Positions 51,101 through 59,890 of a stretch of 64,000 nt of DNA are shown piece by piece. The notes beneath the pieces are model-generated. The model worked only from the letters and a program-made list of their open reading frames with translations, did no database searches and had not been told where the DNA came from. This stretch comes from Membranipora membranacea. Lineage: Eukaryota > Bryozoa > Gymnolaemata > Cheilostomatida > Membraniporidae. The stretch covers positions 6,942,001 through 7,006,000 of the forward strand of contig OU612075.1 of assembly GCA_914767715.1 (NCBI GenBank). Direction: 5' to 3'. Positions within the stretch are counted from its first letter, which is position 1. Each line of letters opens with the position of its first letter. The position numbers were made by a program, and so were the translations under genes.

Positions 51101-54100
51101 TGTAAAATGTCATGGGGTAGTGTAATTTTAAACGGATAATGCAAAGAAGAAGCAATACTTTATTTATTAATGGTACTGGGGAGTTACTGAATGTTCACAA
51201 TTAATCTCAGCATCTAAAGTCTACATTGTCAACCGTAACAGGTGGTGCTGACTTATGTTCTTGTAACAATCAAAGGAACCAGTTTTAATGCTATGTTGGT
51301 GACCAGCTAGAAGAGACATCATTGGCACCAATTCATAAACCAGAGGGAATTTGCAAACTATGCTTGTATCAAGAAATCAGAAAGAAAATCAATATTTGCA
51401 ATGATCCTTTGTATGACTTACCAGATGAGGGGTATTAAGGCTGACAGTGCGTTGTTCTCCAGGCCTGAGCACACCTGACTCAACAATGTTCACCTGGCTA
51501 TCTGTCAATATCGGGCGCCCTGTTATTAAAATAATACACTGAATGACGCTAGTTGCATTTTTGATGCTAATTGCAGAGGTTTTCTTCGGCTGCACATACT
51601 TTACAACTCTTTTTTTCACAAGTATATTTAACAGTTGTAACATTCAATGCTTATATTAATTCAACAACATCTTCTCCCAAGCATTTCTTCTCTGAGTCCC
51701 ACTTACTTGCACAAAAATCCTTAGGATCAGAATATTTATCATCAAAGACCTCTTGTCCATTAAAATTCCTCACAACCTGTATTCTGGCATAATAAGGTTG
51801 AGTGTAGTCTGGCAGAGTGAGAACAGCAGATCTCTCAGTCTCTGGGCTGATAGACTGGCTACAGATTAACTCCTGGTTAAAACCACTACTTGTAGAGCAT
51901 ATTATCTTAAAACCTCCTCCTTTTATATTCTGCATGCTGGCCTTATCAGACTTGTAACCTTTCGGATCACCCCAGGTTAGCTGGACACTTTTTTCTGTCA
52001 CACTATTTATGTTGGCAGAAACTCCATCCACAGCCAAATATTCTTCAAAATAAATTATTCATTCATAAATAACCTCAGAAATTGGTGTAGAAACTCCATT
52101 AATCAGCTTGATAAGTGGTAACGATAATAAGACTTGAAAGACACCGAGGCTTGTGATTTTTGGATATTGTGACCCAACAATATTGGGACACTACTGATTT
52201 TGTAGTGAGATTATCTTTCTATGTGTTGTAAGCCTCCCTTTGGTTACTGATATCTTTTATTCACTTACCAGCCACAAATGGACGAATGGAAACTGATCTT
52301 CCTCCCTGATTATTTGTGCCAGTCTTTGTTGTCAAAAGGTTGTTTACTTCAATGTTTTGTACTTCCAGAAAATTGCCGTAGTATGCGTCACTTCCGCCTG
52401 TAGCAAATGTCACCAGATTTCCAGCACACTCACTGCTGTTCTTTACAAAGATTGACGGTGAATACCCTTGGTTTACCTTCACAACTTTGTCAGTCACAAA
52501 ATGGAAATTGGCTTTGCCAAGTCCTTGCTCATAGTTTAGCATAGTGTAATCTATGAGTTTGAAGTCCATGCTGGTTCCACTTTGTTCCCACACCGCAGCG
52601 TAGGTCTCACATGGTAATTTTTCACCAGAGGATCGAGTGAAGTATTGCCATGCTACTAGATATCCATCAACATCAAACTTATTGCTATACATGATTACAT
52701 AGTCATTGCCTCGGTTTCCTCTCTGACTGATTGTCATACCTGAGACACCAACAGCTTCATCTACCAACACATTTGGTAAATCATACTATAATACGGGATT
52801 ATTCAGGGTATTCAAGATGGATACATCAATGTCTGTCTTTGTTGTATCTATCTTGAAGGCTCACTTGACCTACAAAGTACAGGTATAGTATTTTGGGAAA
52901 TTTCAGGCAGGGGGGATAACTGTCAAATATTTTTGACAAGAAAGGCACCTTGTCGTATCAGATAGAGTACAGATTTGAGCTAAGAAAAACTGGAAAAATA
53001 ATACTTGCATTTTCCGAAACTCTTAGTAGTTATATTTTCCAATTTATCCAAATTATATAGTACATTGACATTGAGGATTGATTTCGGATAAAAATAATGT
53101 TGGGTAGAAAGGTAGGTACCATAGGAGCCAAATAATTTTGGAATCTTACGGAGGTACCAGTGTGGTCGGTCAAAATACTGCCAATCATCACTTTCTTCAC
53201 TTTGTACGTTGTCATCATCAGACCGTTTATCCAGGAGTCCGCAACTCTTGTCACTGTTTAATTTGATTATTGAGCTACAGTTAGTGCCATCAACATGATC
53301 CACACATCTACTCATACAACTTCTGAGATCATCAGTGTTGCTGTTGCTTATCCTAACAACTCCAGTGTTGAGATACTGTCCTTTTTCAGCACTCCATGGC
53401 TGCCAAAATCCTTAAAATAGAAGTAATCATATAACAGGTCATTGCAATGAACAACTTTCACACCTGTTGACTGAACTGCCAATTGCCATAATTGATTCTC
53501 ATTTTTCTCCTTAAACTAGTGTTTTTTTGTAGTACTGGCTCCATTGAGTGGGCTGAGGGTTAAGGGTAAGGACCATAGATTTAAAAAATCTATGGTAAGG
53601 ACATATGATCTTATGATCCAGGTTGAATTTTGATTCCTGATTTGGCACTGGCAAGCCATTCATCCTAACCAGGTTTGTTCGGATCAGGACTATGAATACA
53701 GGAGGTCGACTGTGCGCTTGCATGCAGTATAAAGATCCCCCTCTGCCTGTTCAAAAAATAGAAGCCGACAAGGCCGGACAAAGGTATAAGGTATCTACAC
53801 AAGCAACCTGTACCTATGGAGGCATAGGTCGGTCAAATAAAAACTAGTGCGTAGAAAGAAAGAAAGACAGTAATTACCTGCACAGATAGGTCTAAGCGAG
53901 TACTGGTAGTTAGGGTCGGTCTGAGGTTCTGCTGTCTGATTATTCTCCTCTAGTAGCTCACACCTCCTGATAGCCGCTCGGTAATTTACAGCAGCACAGA
54001 TAAAGGTGCTCTCTTTTTCACATTTTGTCCGACATTCAGCCAGACCCTGTCCTTCATCAAGAGTCACAACTTTAGGAGCACCAGATATGTATGGGTCTAG

Positions 54101-54983
54101 TTTCTGGCCTGCTTCGGTAACCCATATACAAGGGAAAGCTACAACAAAAAACAAAACAATGTAATTGAAGTATTCATTAGTAATGCATGTTGTGAGACCT
54201 CCCAGAAAGACATCCATATGTAAAAGTGATCGCTACCAAGAGTTAACATGTCTTTAATTGGAAATGATTGTTCCTATCGCATTTCTGTGAAAGGTACCCA
54301 TAGACTACCATTCACTGCCAGCATAAGGGCTTGCTACTTATTTTAGCGTCTTAAAGAGTTGTCCCGCCTTTGTGCAAGAATGGTTAACTCCCTATATTGA
54401 CTCCGTGGTTGGCAGATAACAGTTAGCAAAGAAAATTGGTACTTTTGAATAACATGGCACCCAGAAACTATTCACTGGAAACGATAAATTCATCATGCCA
54501 GAAAATCTTAAAGAACAATGGCCAGTTAAATTAACAAACGCGATTTGGTATCTTTAGAAATCTTCACAGATCTCTAAAAATATGCTTCATTACAATATTT
54601 CTGTAATCCAAAATTTAAAAATGAAATAGTTGGTATACCACAACCAGGTGTCTAGAGTGTTGCAAAAAATTGCGTTTTTTTAAACTCGTTGCTATAACAT
54701 TTACTGGCAACATTAGCAAGTGCCAACTCACTCCATTTGACTTCCACAATAGTAAAATCACCGTTTTCCATTAATTTTGGGTGGCCTTTATAAATGCTGG
54801 ATAATTCCAGTTGTTAGGATGAAATTGTCTTCCAATCTGATATTAAAATACTTTCAATGATGAAGGCTTAAATATTAATATGAAATGCATTAAGTTTTAC
54901 TTACCTTCGGATTGGCAGAGGTAGTGAAAGGACAGGGTCACTAACACTTGGATATATCCTCGGTGCAATGATCCTAACATCAT
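38774..54983 (-). CDS. Gene A: complete PAN-domain receptor-type tyrosine phosphatase, 28 coding exons, 1,527 aa
   Basis: Exons in transcript order: 54905-54983, 53878-54138, 53150-53410, 52269-52760, 51707-52042, 51422-51519, 50916-51099, 50529-50638, 50005-50212, 49297-49686, 48704-48884, 48263-48330, 47490-47740, 47142-47226, 46640-46713, 46048-46084, 45140-45237, 44758-44889, 44439-44581, 43815-43965, 43406-43510, 41972-42113, 41613-41683, 41230-41352, 40432-40584, 39825-39958, 39290-39425, 38774-38854. I placed every boundary at a GT/AG site. Phases match throughout and the sum is 4,584 nt. Domains by residue: signal peptide 1-26; PAN-like 27-113 and 114-200; unrecognised domain 201-364; beta-rich modules 365-570; FN3 571-676; membrane-proximal RPTP domain 677-806; helix about 837-862; juxtamembrane 863-973; D1 about 974-1248 (WPD 1129-1131, Cys 1162, Arg 1168); D2 about 1249-1527. 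It should dephosphorylate phosphotyrosine proteins at the plasma membrane. The start is the first of two adjacent ATGs and both paralogues share it. The ligand is unknown. Confidence 0.92.
42430..43132. mobile_element. 703-bp palindromic DNA transposon in gene A intron 21
   Basis: The ends are CACAGAGTAAGGATATGCAG and the inverse of CACAGAGTGAGGATATACAG. Nearly the whole element folds on itself (arms of about 340 bp). AAGATAT stands on both sides (42,423-42,429 and 43,133-43,139). A second copy of the same length is at 58,777-59,479. No transposase frame. Confidence 0.88.
43406..47226 (-). other. D1 catalytic phosphatase domain of gene A (exons 14-21)
   Basis: Motifs in order: KNRF (residues 993-996) at the place of the phosphotyrosine-recognition KNRY, so Tyr is replaced by Phe; DYINANYIK; FIASQGPN; TIVMLTN; CAVYWPD; WPDHG (general-acid Asp 1131); VHCSAGVGRTG with Cys 1162 as nucleophile and Arg 1168; then the Q-loop stretch RTQMVQT followed by TQYSFLY. 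All residues needed for catalysis are present apart from the conservative Tyr to Phe change, so D1 should be active. Introns split the domain into eight exons, and the codon just after the catalytic cysteine spans a junction (44439 / 43965). Confidence 0.9.
46915..47130. mobile_element. MITE of the GGGTCTTTCAATTAGAA family next to a splice donor
   Basis: In reverse orientation this matches 55,458-55,703: shared blocks are CAATCTGATCGC, a TCAGTGAG block, CATTCTGAG against CACTCTGAG, GAGCGAT and GACTTGCTTTAGTA. Its right end lies about 11 nt from exon 14 of gene A, just past the donor. Confidence 0.65.
47490..47740 (-). other. Juxtamembrane signalling exon with PxxPxR and YQNM motifs (gene A)
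   Basis: Exon 13 is 251 nt in all three genes (26489-26739 in B, 2647-2897 in C). In A it carries PPVPTR at residues 918-923, a class II SH3-ligand pattern kept in B and changed to PPIPKH in C. YQNM follows at residues 934-937 (47,598-47,609; 26,597-26,608 in B; 2,755-2,766 in C), inside a DTYQNMGS block identical in all three. When phosphorylated, YxNM fits both the Grb2-type YxN and the PI3K-p85-type YxxM SH2 ligands, as in CD28. The exon ends with the helical lead-in to D1 (HPFREEFN). Confidence 0.7.
47885..48004. mobile_element. 120-bp hairpin MITE in gene A
   Basis: CATAGCCAGCCCTTGATGTC...GGCGATCG on the left is mirrored by CGATCGCC...GACGTCATT-like AACGTCATTAAGGCTGGCTGTG on the right. 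It sits in the intron between exon 13 and the mutually exclusive exon pair. Confidence 0.6.
48263..48391 (-). other. Mutually exclusive juxtamembrane exons in gene A: 68-nt exon 12 or 20-nt microexon
   Basis: Exon 12 (48263-48330, 68 nt) and a microexon (48372-48391, 20 nt, AG before and GTATGT after) both turn phase 2 into phase 1, so either can link exon 11 to exon 13 in frame. Using both, or neither, breaks the frame. Only 41 nt separate them, too short for an ordinary intron, which would prevent joint use. Exon 12 adds a tyrosine-bearing segment with KYYDSPG; the microexon adds a short basic SKPKPK. Both read through into the same aspartate. Confidence 0.65.
48704..48884 (-). other. Stalk and transmembrane exon of gene A
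   Basis: Exon 11 (phase 1 to 2) codes a Pro/Thr-rich stalk, then a helix of about 26 small and hydrophobic residues (837-862; GIVGGVVAAIVAVAVVLAVI is its centre) and a basic stop-transfer run RRRH. The counterparts are 28102-28279 in B, ending RRQQ, and 4152-4257 in C, where the Pro/Thr stalk is much shorter and the stop-transfer is KH. The single helix puts the PAN domains outside the cell and the phosphatase domains inside. Confidence 0.88.
49297..49686 (-). other. Membrane-proximal RPTP domain with furin-type cleavage site (gene A exon 10)
   Basis: This 390-nt exon has the same length in B (28789-29178) and C (4572-4961). It carries the pattern seen just outside the membrane in LAR-like and R2B RPTPs: a TYIAAKI strand, then VGDGxxYGG, NKEL and YxIYVGYxAVTE. 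Residues 727-730 are RRKR followed by serine. The matching places are RQRR in B and RRNR in C. In known RPTPs proprotein convertases cut here to make a two-chain receptor that stays non-covalently joined. Cleavage in this family is an inference from the motif. Confidence 0.75.
50005..52042 (-). other. Beta-rich modules and FN3 domain of gene A ectodomain
   Basis: Exon 5 (51707-52042) codes a symmetric module with an LTWGDP segment and a YYARIQVVRNFNG strand, loosely FN3-like. Exons 6-7 (51422-51519, 50916-51099) share one split module with an LRPGEQR motif, a PWSF motif and a YQQQVW strand; its family is uncertain. Exons 8-9 (50529-50638, 50005-50212) together form a typical FN3 domain: SATLEWTL early, then YxCQVKALLENGGYGNSS and a WTKPE end. 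The intron inside the FN3 domain falls at the same codon in all three genes. Confidence 0.6.
52269..52760 (-). other. Single-exon ectodomain of about 164 residues, family not recognised (gene A)
   Basis: A 492-nt symmetric exon (phase 1-1), the same length in B (31881-32372) and 468 nt in C (8304-8771). Residues shared by all three include a DGYLVAWQY core, C-x-TYAAVW, LIxxTxLxY, a CAGNL motif and a closing VSxRPFxAG. The pattern of alternating hydrophobics with two conserved cysteines suggests a beta-rich disulphide-bonded fold. I do not recognise the family. Its one-exon, phase 1-1 form marks it as a shuffled module, and it is the largest unit of the ectodomain and so a candidate for ligand binding. 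Confidence 0.6.
53150..54138 (-). other. Two PAN/apple-like domain exons of gene A
   Basis: Exons 2 and 3 are each 261 nt and symmetric (phase 1-1), one domain per exon. The first has the pattern CxxxC, a STFICAAVNYR segment and a CELLEE segment before a closing cysteine (RPIC). The second has SCMSRC, a cysteine in NCSS and a further CGLL segment. This matches the spacing of the PAN/apple fold, which binds proteins or carbohydrates in other extracellular receptors. Counterparts are 33520-33780 and 32679-32945 in B, and 9978-10241 and 9209-9484 in C. The PAN call rests on cysteine spacing and motif resemblance, without a profile search. The first domain is clearer than the second. Confidence 0.7.
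54905..54983 (-). other. Signal-peptide exon of gene A (same 79-nt exon at 34502-34580 in B and 11273-11351 in C)
   Basis: Each gene opens with ATGATG, a short polar or basic stretch, a hydrophobic core and a GT donor after exactly 79 nt, giving phase 1. The hydrophobic run (VLVTLSF in A, VLVILTLF in B, VLVILTIF in C) fits a cleavable signal peptide. On the minus strand a pyrimidine-rich stretch and AG lie 38-56 nt upstream of the ATG in all three (exon edge at 55,039, 34,621 and 11,389). The coding exon is therefore probably preceded by an untranslated first exon, and the promoter lies further right. Confidence 0.8.
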
Positions 54984-55457
54984 CAATATTCCACTTTCTC
55001 TGTAAATTTGGCATAAATATGGGTGTAATAACTTGTAATCTATGAAAAAAAGAACAGCTGATAAGAACAGATAACAGATTTGGTTTGAGTAAAAAAGCTG
55101 TCAATACAAAATCTCAATTCTCAATGAAAAAGAGTTTGATCTGAAGAATATGTATCGTTTAGGACGGAACCCAAGTTAATGGGGGGTGCATACATATTGC
55201 AGATCTTTGAACAGATGTTTTCATCAGATTTGGTCACAAAACAAATTTTCTGTTGTTCCCAATGATAGCTTATTTAAAAAAAATCAGTCCCAAAAATCTG
55301 TCCCAAATATTCTGCAGAATAAATTAAGTTTTTGTTGCATTAGAAGGTTGATCGTCTGTTTTTGTCACATTGATTGTACAGGCAAGATGACAAAAATCTT
55401 GAAGTTGGAATGAGATTTGGGGGAGGGAGTATTTAACCCTTTTGGTGCTGGCTACCA

Positions 55458-55703
55458 GGGGGGTCTTTCAATTAGAAAGAGCGATCCTTTACTAAAGCAA
55501 GTTATCGCTATCACATCGCTCAAAATTATCACTCACTTGGTCTTTCAATTAGACAAAATTGCTCCCAAATCGCTAACTCAGAATGTATATAGTTCCATCA
55601 AGTGACTGAGCGATCTGAAAGCGAGAGCCTAGCAGGTATCACTCACTCACTGAGTGAGCGATCAGATTGAGATTTTGGCTGTTTCTAATTGAAAGACCCC
55701 CCC
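55458..55703. mobile_element. 246-bp MITE with GGGGGGTCTTTCAATTAGAA ends
   Basis: Perfect terminal inverted repeats of about 20 bp (GGTCTTTCAATTAGAAA and its reverse). A third GGTCTTTCAATTAGA stands inside at about 55,540, so the unit may be a partial dimer. The interior is rich in GAGCGAT motifs. Related to 46,915-47,130. Confidence 0.75.
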
Positions 55704-56092
55704 TGGTCCATACTCTATCTACATAATAATTAACAGCGATAGATTGAGCGGAGTCAAGTAATGCAAGGAGTGCCCCCAGATAAGAATGCAACCAGGAAAA
55801 ATGATTGACCATTATGTATGGACTAACGATTTCTGATATAGGATTCGATGTTACATGATGTAGATAGATGTCTAAGTGTTCAGTATGCTCAGAGTGCTGC
55901 CAGTGCGAGTGTTTGACACAAAGTCGCACTTAATGCTGTCTGAGCACTTAGACTATGTCTGAGTTTTGACTTAAGGGTCAATTCTAAAAAGACTTCCTTA
56001 AGAACAGACTGTAATAAGTCTATAATGAGTAATTCCTTGCAATGAGTCACCAGCTATGTCATGTAAGATTCCCATTATTCCACAGTTAAACT

Positions 56093-56172
56093 CGCCTGCC
56101 TTGACCGATCACTGTTGATGGGGAGGGGGGAACTCTCCCTGTCCCACCAACAGCGCTAGTCAAGACAGGCTG
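56093..56172. repeat. Small palindromic element, GCCTGxCTTGAC type
   Basis: CGCCTGCCTTGACCGATCACTG on the left meets CAGCGCTAGTCAAGACAGGCTG on the right. Third member of the family at 1,296-1,361. Confidence 0.5.
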
Positions 56173-57315
56173 CAGTTTCACCAGCAACAGTGCAGAACTA
56201 CTGTTATTCTTCCTGGTGGTATGATAAGTGGGATGGTGTTGTCGGCTGAGGGTTGAGACTTGTTGGCATTCTTACTAAATAGGAGTGTTGGTGAACTTCC
56301 TCATCAATTTTAAACTGATATTCACAAAAGCACTTGTATCATACTTTCAAATCATGGTGTATGAATTAATCAGTACCTAAATTGCAATGATAGACAGAAC
56401 TTTCTGAATTTGTCTTTATGGAGGGACAGTTTACGATAGATCTGTCACTGTTGCAAAGTGTCCCCGGGACAGTTTAGAACATATTGTAGAACGCTCCAGG
56501 GATGTTTTCGGGGGGGGGGGGGGAGGCAGTTTGCAATACTACACCAGCATTAACTGACTCAACAAACCTACATCGTCTTGATAGACGATGGCTCAAAATT
56601 AGTAAAGTTTGGACACCATAACCTGAAAAAATTATAATCGAGAGTAGATTTCTCTAACCAAGGAGTAACAGGGCTCTAAGGAATCGGCTGATTCTGAATT
56701 AATGATATCCCGGCAAAATTCTGCCATTCAGTGATGATGAGATACTATCCATGACTAATATAAATCACATAGCTTTAGATTTATGCTAGGTAACCCAATA
56801 TATTGTCATAGTTTACAAATCTACCACTTCACCGAATGCCACTCTAAGCGAGACTATCGGGTGATCTTCTGACTGGACCGCTCCGCCAATGTCAGTTGTT
56901 ACCTGCCTAGGTACTGTAGCACAATTCATTGTAATCAATCCTTTGTGGAGTAAGACTTCAAAGTACCAGAAATTCACTGTGTCATTGCACTAACCCCCCC
57001 CCCCTCCTCTGGTCTTTGACATACAGTGTAACCTATATTCCCACGCAGGAGGGTATAGGGCGTGACTAAAGGGCTAAACTCTAGTTGGTATAACTAATGA
57101 GGTGGTGGTTGTCTACGCTACAATTTCCCAATCCTCAACGCACAATCACACCCGTAGATGCCTGCTCTTAACACCATAACATTGGCCTCAAAACTTTCAA
57201 ACAATTCAAAATTACACTTAGACTCATGAGAATTATTCCCACCAAAACACCTGAGTGCCAATGTTCAGTTTCCATAGCCAACAGAGAGGTTCAGACTATC
57301 CTCCTTTTATCAACA

Positions 57316-59890
57316 AGGAAATGTGCGCATGCCTTGAGCTCAAATTTCTCATCATATCTGTGCTGCACAACGTTCAAAAATGAAAAGAAACAGGAGTGCA
57401 CAGATTCAATAGGTCACTAGCACTAACGTCATTGTCTGAGGTTTAATCTCAGAACAAATGGCCAAGTGCTCCCACCTGCTTGTTCAGCAAAACTCTATAT
57501 AGAATAGTACATACCAACACGCCCTTTAGAATGTCTTTTCTGCCCTCTATACTAGTAAAAGTGATCCTCGTGTACACTGACTAAATCCTTGTGTACACTG
57601 ACACTGCACACAGCCTTTACAATCCACTCCACGATGAAAGCACTTCTTAAGAATTACAGGACAAGTAAACACAATAGATATGTGCAACTTATTGCTACAC
57701 TAGAACTATCACTTATGCTGTAAGCATTAATTCTGTAAGCTGAACTTCCTCGTTGACGAATCAAATTTTGATATGCATGACAAGTACTATTATCTGTGTA
57801 GAGTCAAAGATTATAGATACTTCTATTATCTGTGTACAATGTCTCAAAACAAAGATGATTAAGATATTCTGATAAGAGGATGAGACTCAATACAAGCAGG
57901 CTAATCAGTCTCAAACAAACACACCACAACAAACCATATAGCTTAGTTAAGGCAGTATTGAGGGTTTGTCACAGCAAGCTTAAGTTTAGCATCCCTCGAT
58001 AAAACACAGACCGCCAAATAGGTCTAAGAATAGCCAAACCCACTTTCTCTCCTTCGGAGTACATTAATACCACTTCCCCCTTTGTTACTAGTTAGAAGGA
58101 AACAAAATGTTTGGCAATCGTTCCAAAACTGTTTGGAGAACTCTTAAAAATATGACTTTATCTATGCTAGAGGTACCACATGCGCCTATAAAAAGATAAT
58201 AAAGTGATAACACGAAATAAAACTGGCTCAAGAACATCATATGTTCACAAAATAAAATTTCCACCTATTCATCAGAATGAATAGCTAGTAATGAAGTCCA
58301 TTACAGAAAAATTACATCCATGGCAACAGATTATATTGAAATCGAAAGTGATTGAATCGCACACCGGGAGGTTGGACACCCTCCTGCCCTCCCGATGCAC
58401 ACTACGTATCATGACATACCGATAGGTCAGGATCAACAGTCAAATATGCTTATGCACCGTCACCTGGGCGTCCAGGGGCAGAGGCTATCCGGAGTATGTA
58501 GATTGTAAACTAGCCTTTTAGATAGCCGAAACCAGCCCAGGATTGCTATAGCTTGCACACCACAAAGTAAAAACAAATCCTTTGTATAATATGTAAGCAA
58601 AGTTGAATCAACTAAATGATAAGAGAGTTTTTTGAAATGATGAGCGAACTAAGTGGCTATGACAAACTATTAGACACGCTCATTTGAAGCTTTAACTTCC
58701 TTGTTTAATCATACTTGCAGTGATGATGCGTGATGAATTTGACATTATTGTTTGATTATAGCATGCAGAATGACATCACAGAGTAAGGATATGCAGAGGA
58801 GACACTTCAATGATCGTTATAGTGCCTGCGGTTTTTATCCACTGGGGGAAATTCATCAATCTGGCCACCTGCCAATTTCAGAATATATATAAGTTACAGT
58901 GGAGTTTTGTCATGCAGACATAGCCACCTTTGATAGGTCATAATTCATTCTGTATTTATCCTAAAGACTGATTTCCAACTTTTCTGAGATGTCCAATCTT
59001 CAAGCTATACACCATAATATTGTCATTTTTTGCTAGGATACATAGGCTATGAGTAATCCAGGTTTTTAAAATGAGTTTTATCATATAGATTTACATAGGG
59101 CTTAGGTCAATGCACGGACATTTCCTAATTTTGATGACCAGCCGTCTATCAATTGTCACATGTAAATCTATATGAAAAAACTCATTTTAAAAACCTGGAT
59201 TACTCTTAGCCTATGAATCCTAGCACAAAATGACAATAATATGGTGTATAGCTTGAAGGTTGGACATTTCAACAAAGTTGGAAATCAGTCTTTAGAATAA
59301 ATACAGAATGAATTATGGCCCATCAAAGGTAGGGATGTCTGCAAGAAAAATGTTATTATAACATATAGAGATAATGAGTTTTTGGCATCCAGCTGTGCAC
59401 AATTTTCCCCCAGTGAATCAAAAACCGCAGGCACTATAACTATCATTGAACTGTCCTCTCTGTATATCCTTACTCTGTGATGACATGCAATTTCACTTAT
59501 GACTGTGGTCGGTAATTACTATCACATTAACTTTTTTAAAAGACATGCATGCATCTGAAATATATTATGCATTGTGTCTCAGGAGTCAATAGTGGGTGTG
59601 AAATTAAATTGACAGGTTTGAAGTTAAATTGAAGTTAGATATGATAATTACAATACCGCTAGTTAAACTCTTTTCACTTGTTCCAACTGAAGTGAACAGG
59701 ACTGATAAGGAATTTAGGTGATGTGATCCCCAGAAACCAGAATTAAGAAATAACATGAATTCGCATTATTAATTTCTAATTTGTTAAGCAGAAACTGCTG
59801 GTAACAGAAATTGGACACAACGCATCTCATATCAAGAAAAGGGAAAGTTATCTTTACTTTGAAGCAAGGTATGATAACTCGAAACTCAAA
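57316..59890. repeat. Direct segmental duplication, copy I
   Basis: It aligns in the same orientation with 61,706-63,860. Shared blocks include TGAAAGCACTTCTTAAGAAT, GAACTTCCTCGTTG, CACCGGGAGG/CACCAGGGAGG, TACCGATAGGTCAGGATCAA and CTTGCAGTGATGATGCGTGA. The 703-bp transposon at 58,777-59,479 interrupts this copy only. No coding frame is conserved between copies. Confidence 0.82.
58777..59479. mobile_element. 703-bp palindromic DNA transposon, copy 2, with known empty site
   Basis: Same length and ends as 42,430-43,132, with few base changes. ATGACAT flanks it on both sides (58,770-58,776 and 59,480-59,486). The duplicate region at 63,442-63,448 has a single ATGACAT and no insert, so the 7-bp target duplication and exact ends are shown directly. 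Confidence 0.92.

Larger units (their letters stand above)
55040..57315. other. Upstream flank of gene A, no gene recognised
   Basis: It contains two MITEs (55,458-55,703 and 56,093-56,172) and a G run at about 56,512-56,522. The first untranslated exon of gene A should lie here or further right. I could not place it. Confidence 0.5.

Noticed and set aside
38774-54983. Direct orthology of these genes with vertebrate CD45 (PTPRC)
   Set aside because: The D2 signature spelling is similar, but the ectodomain differs entirely and a short motif cannot show descent. No symbol is given.
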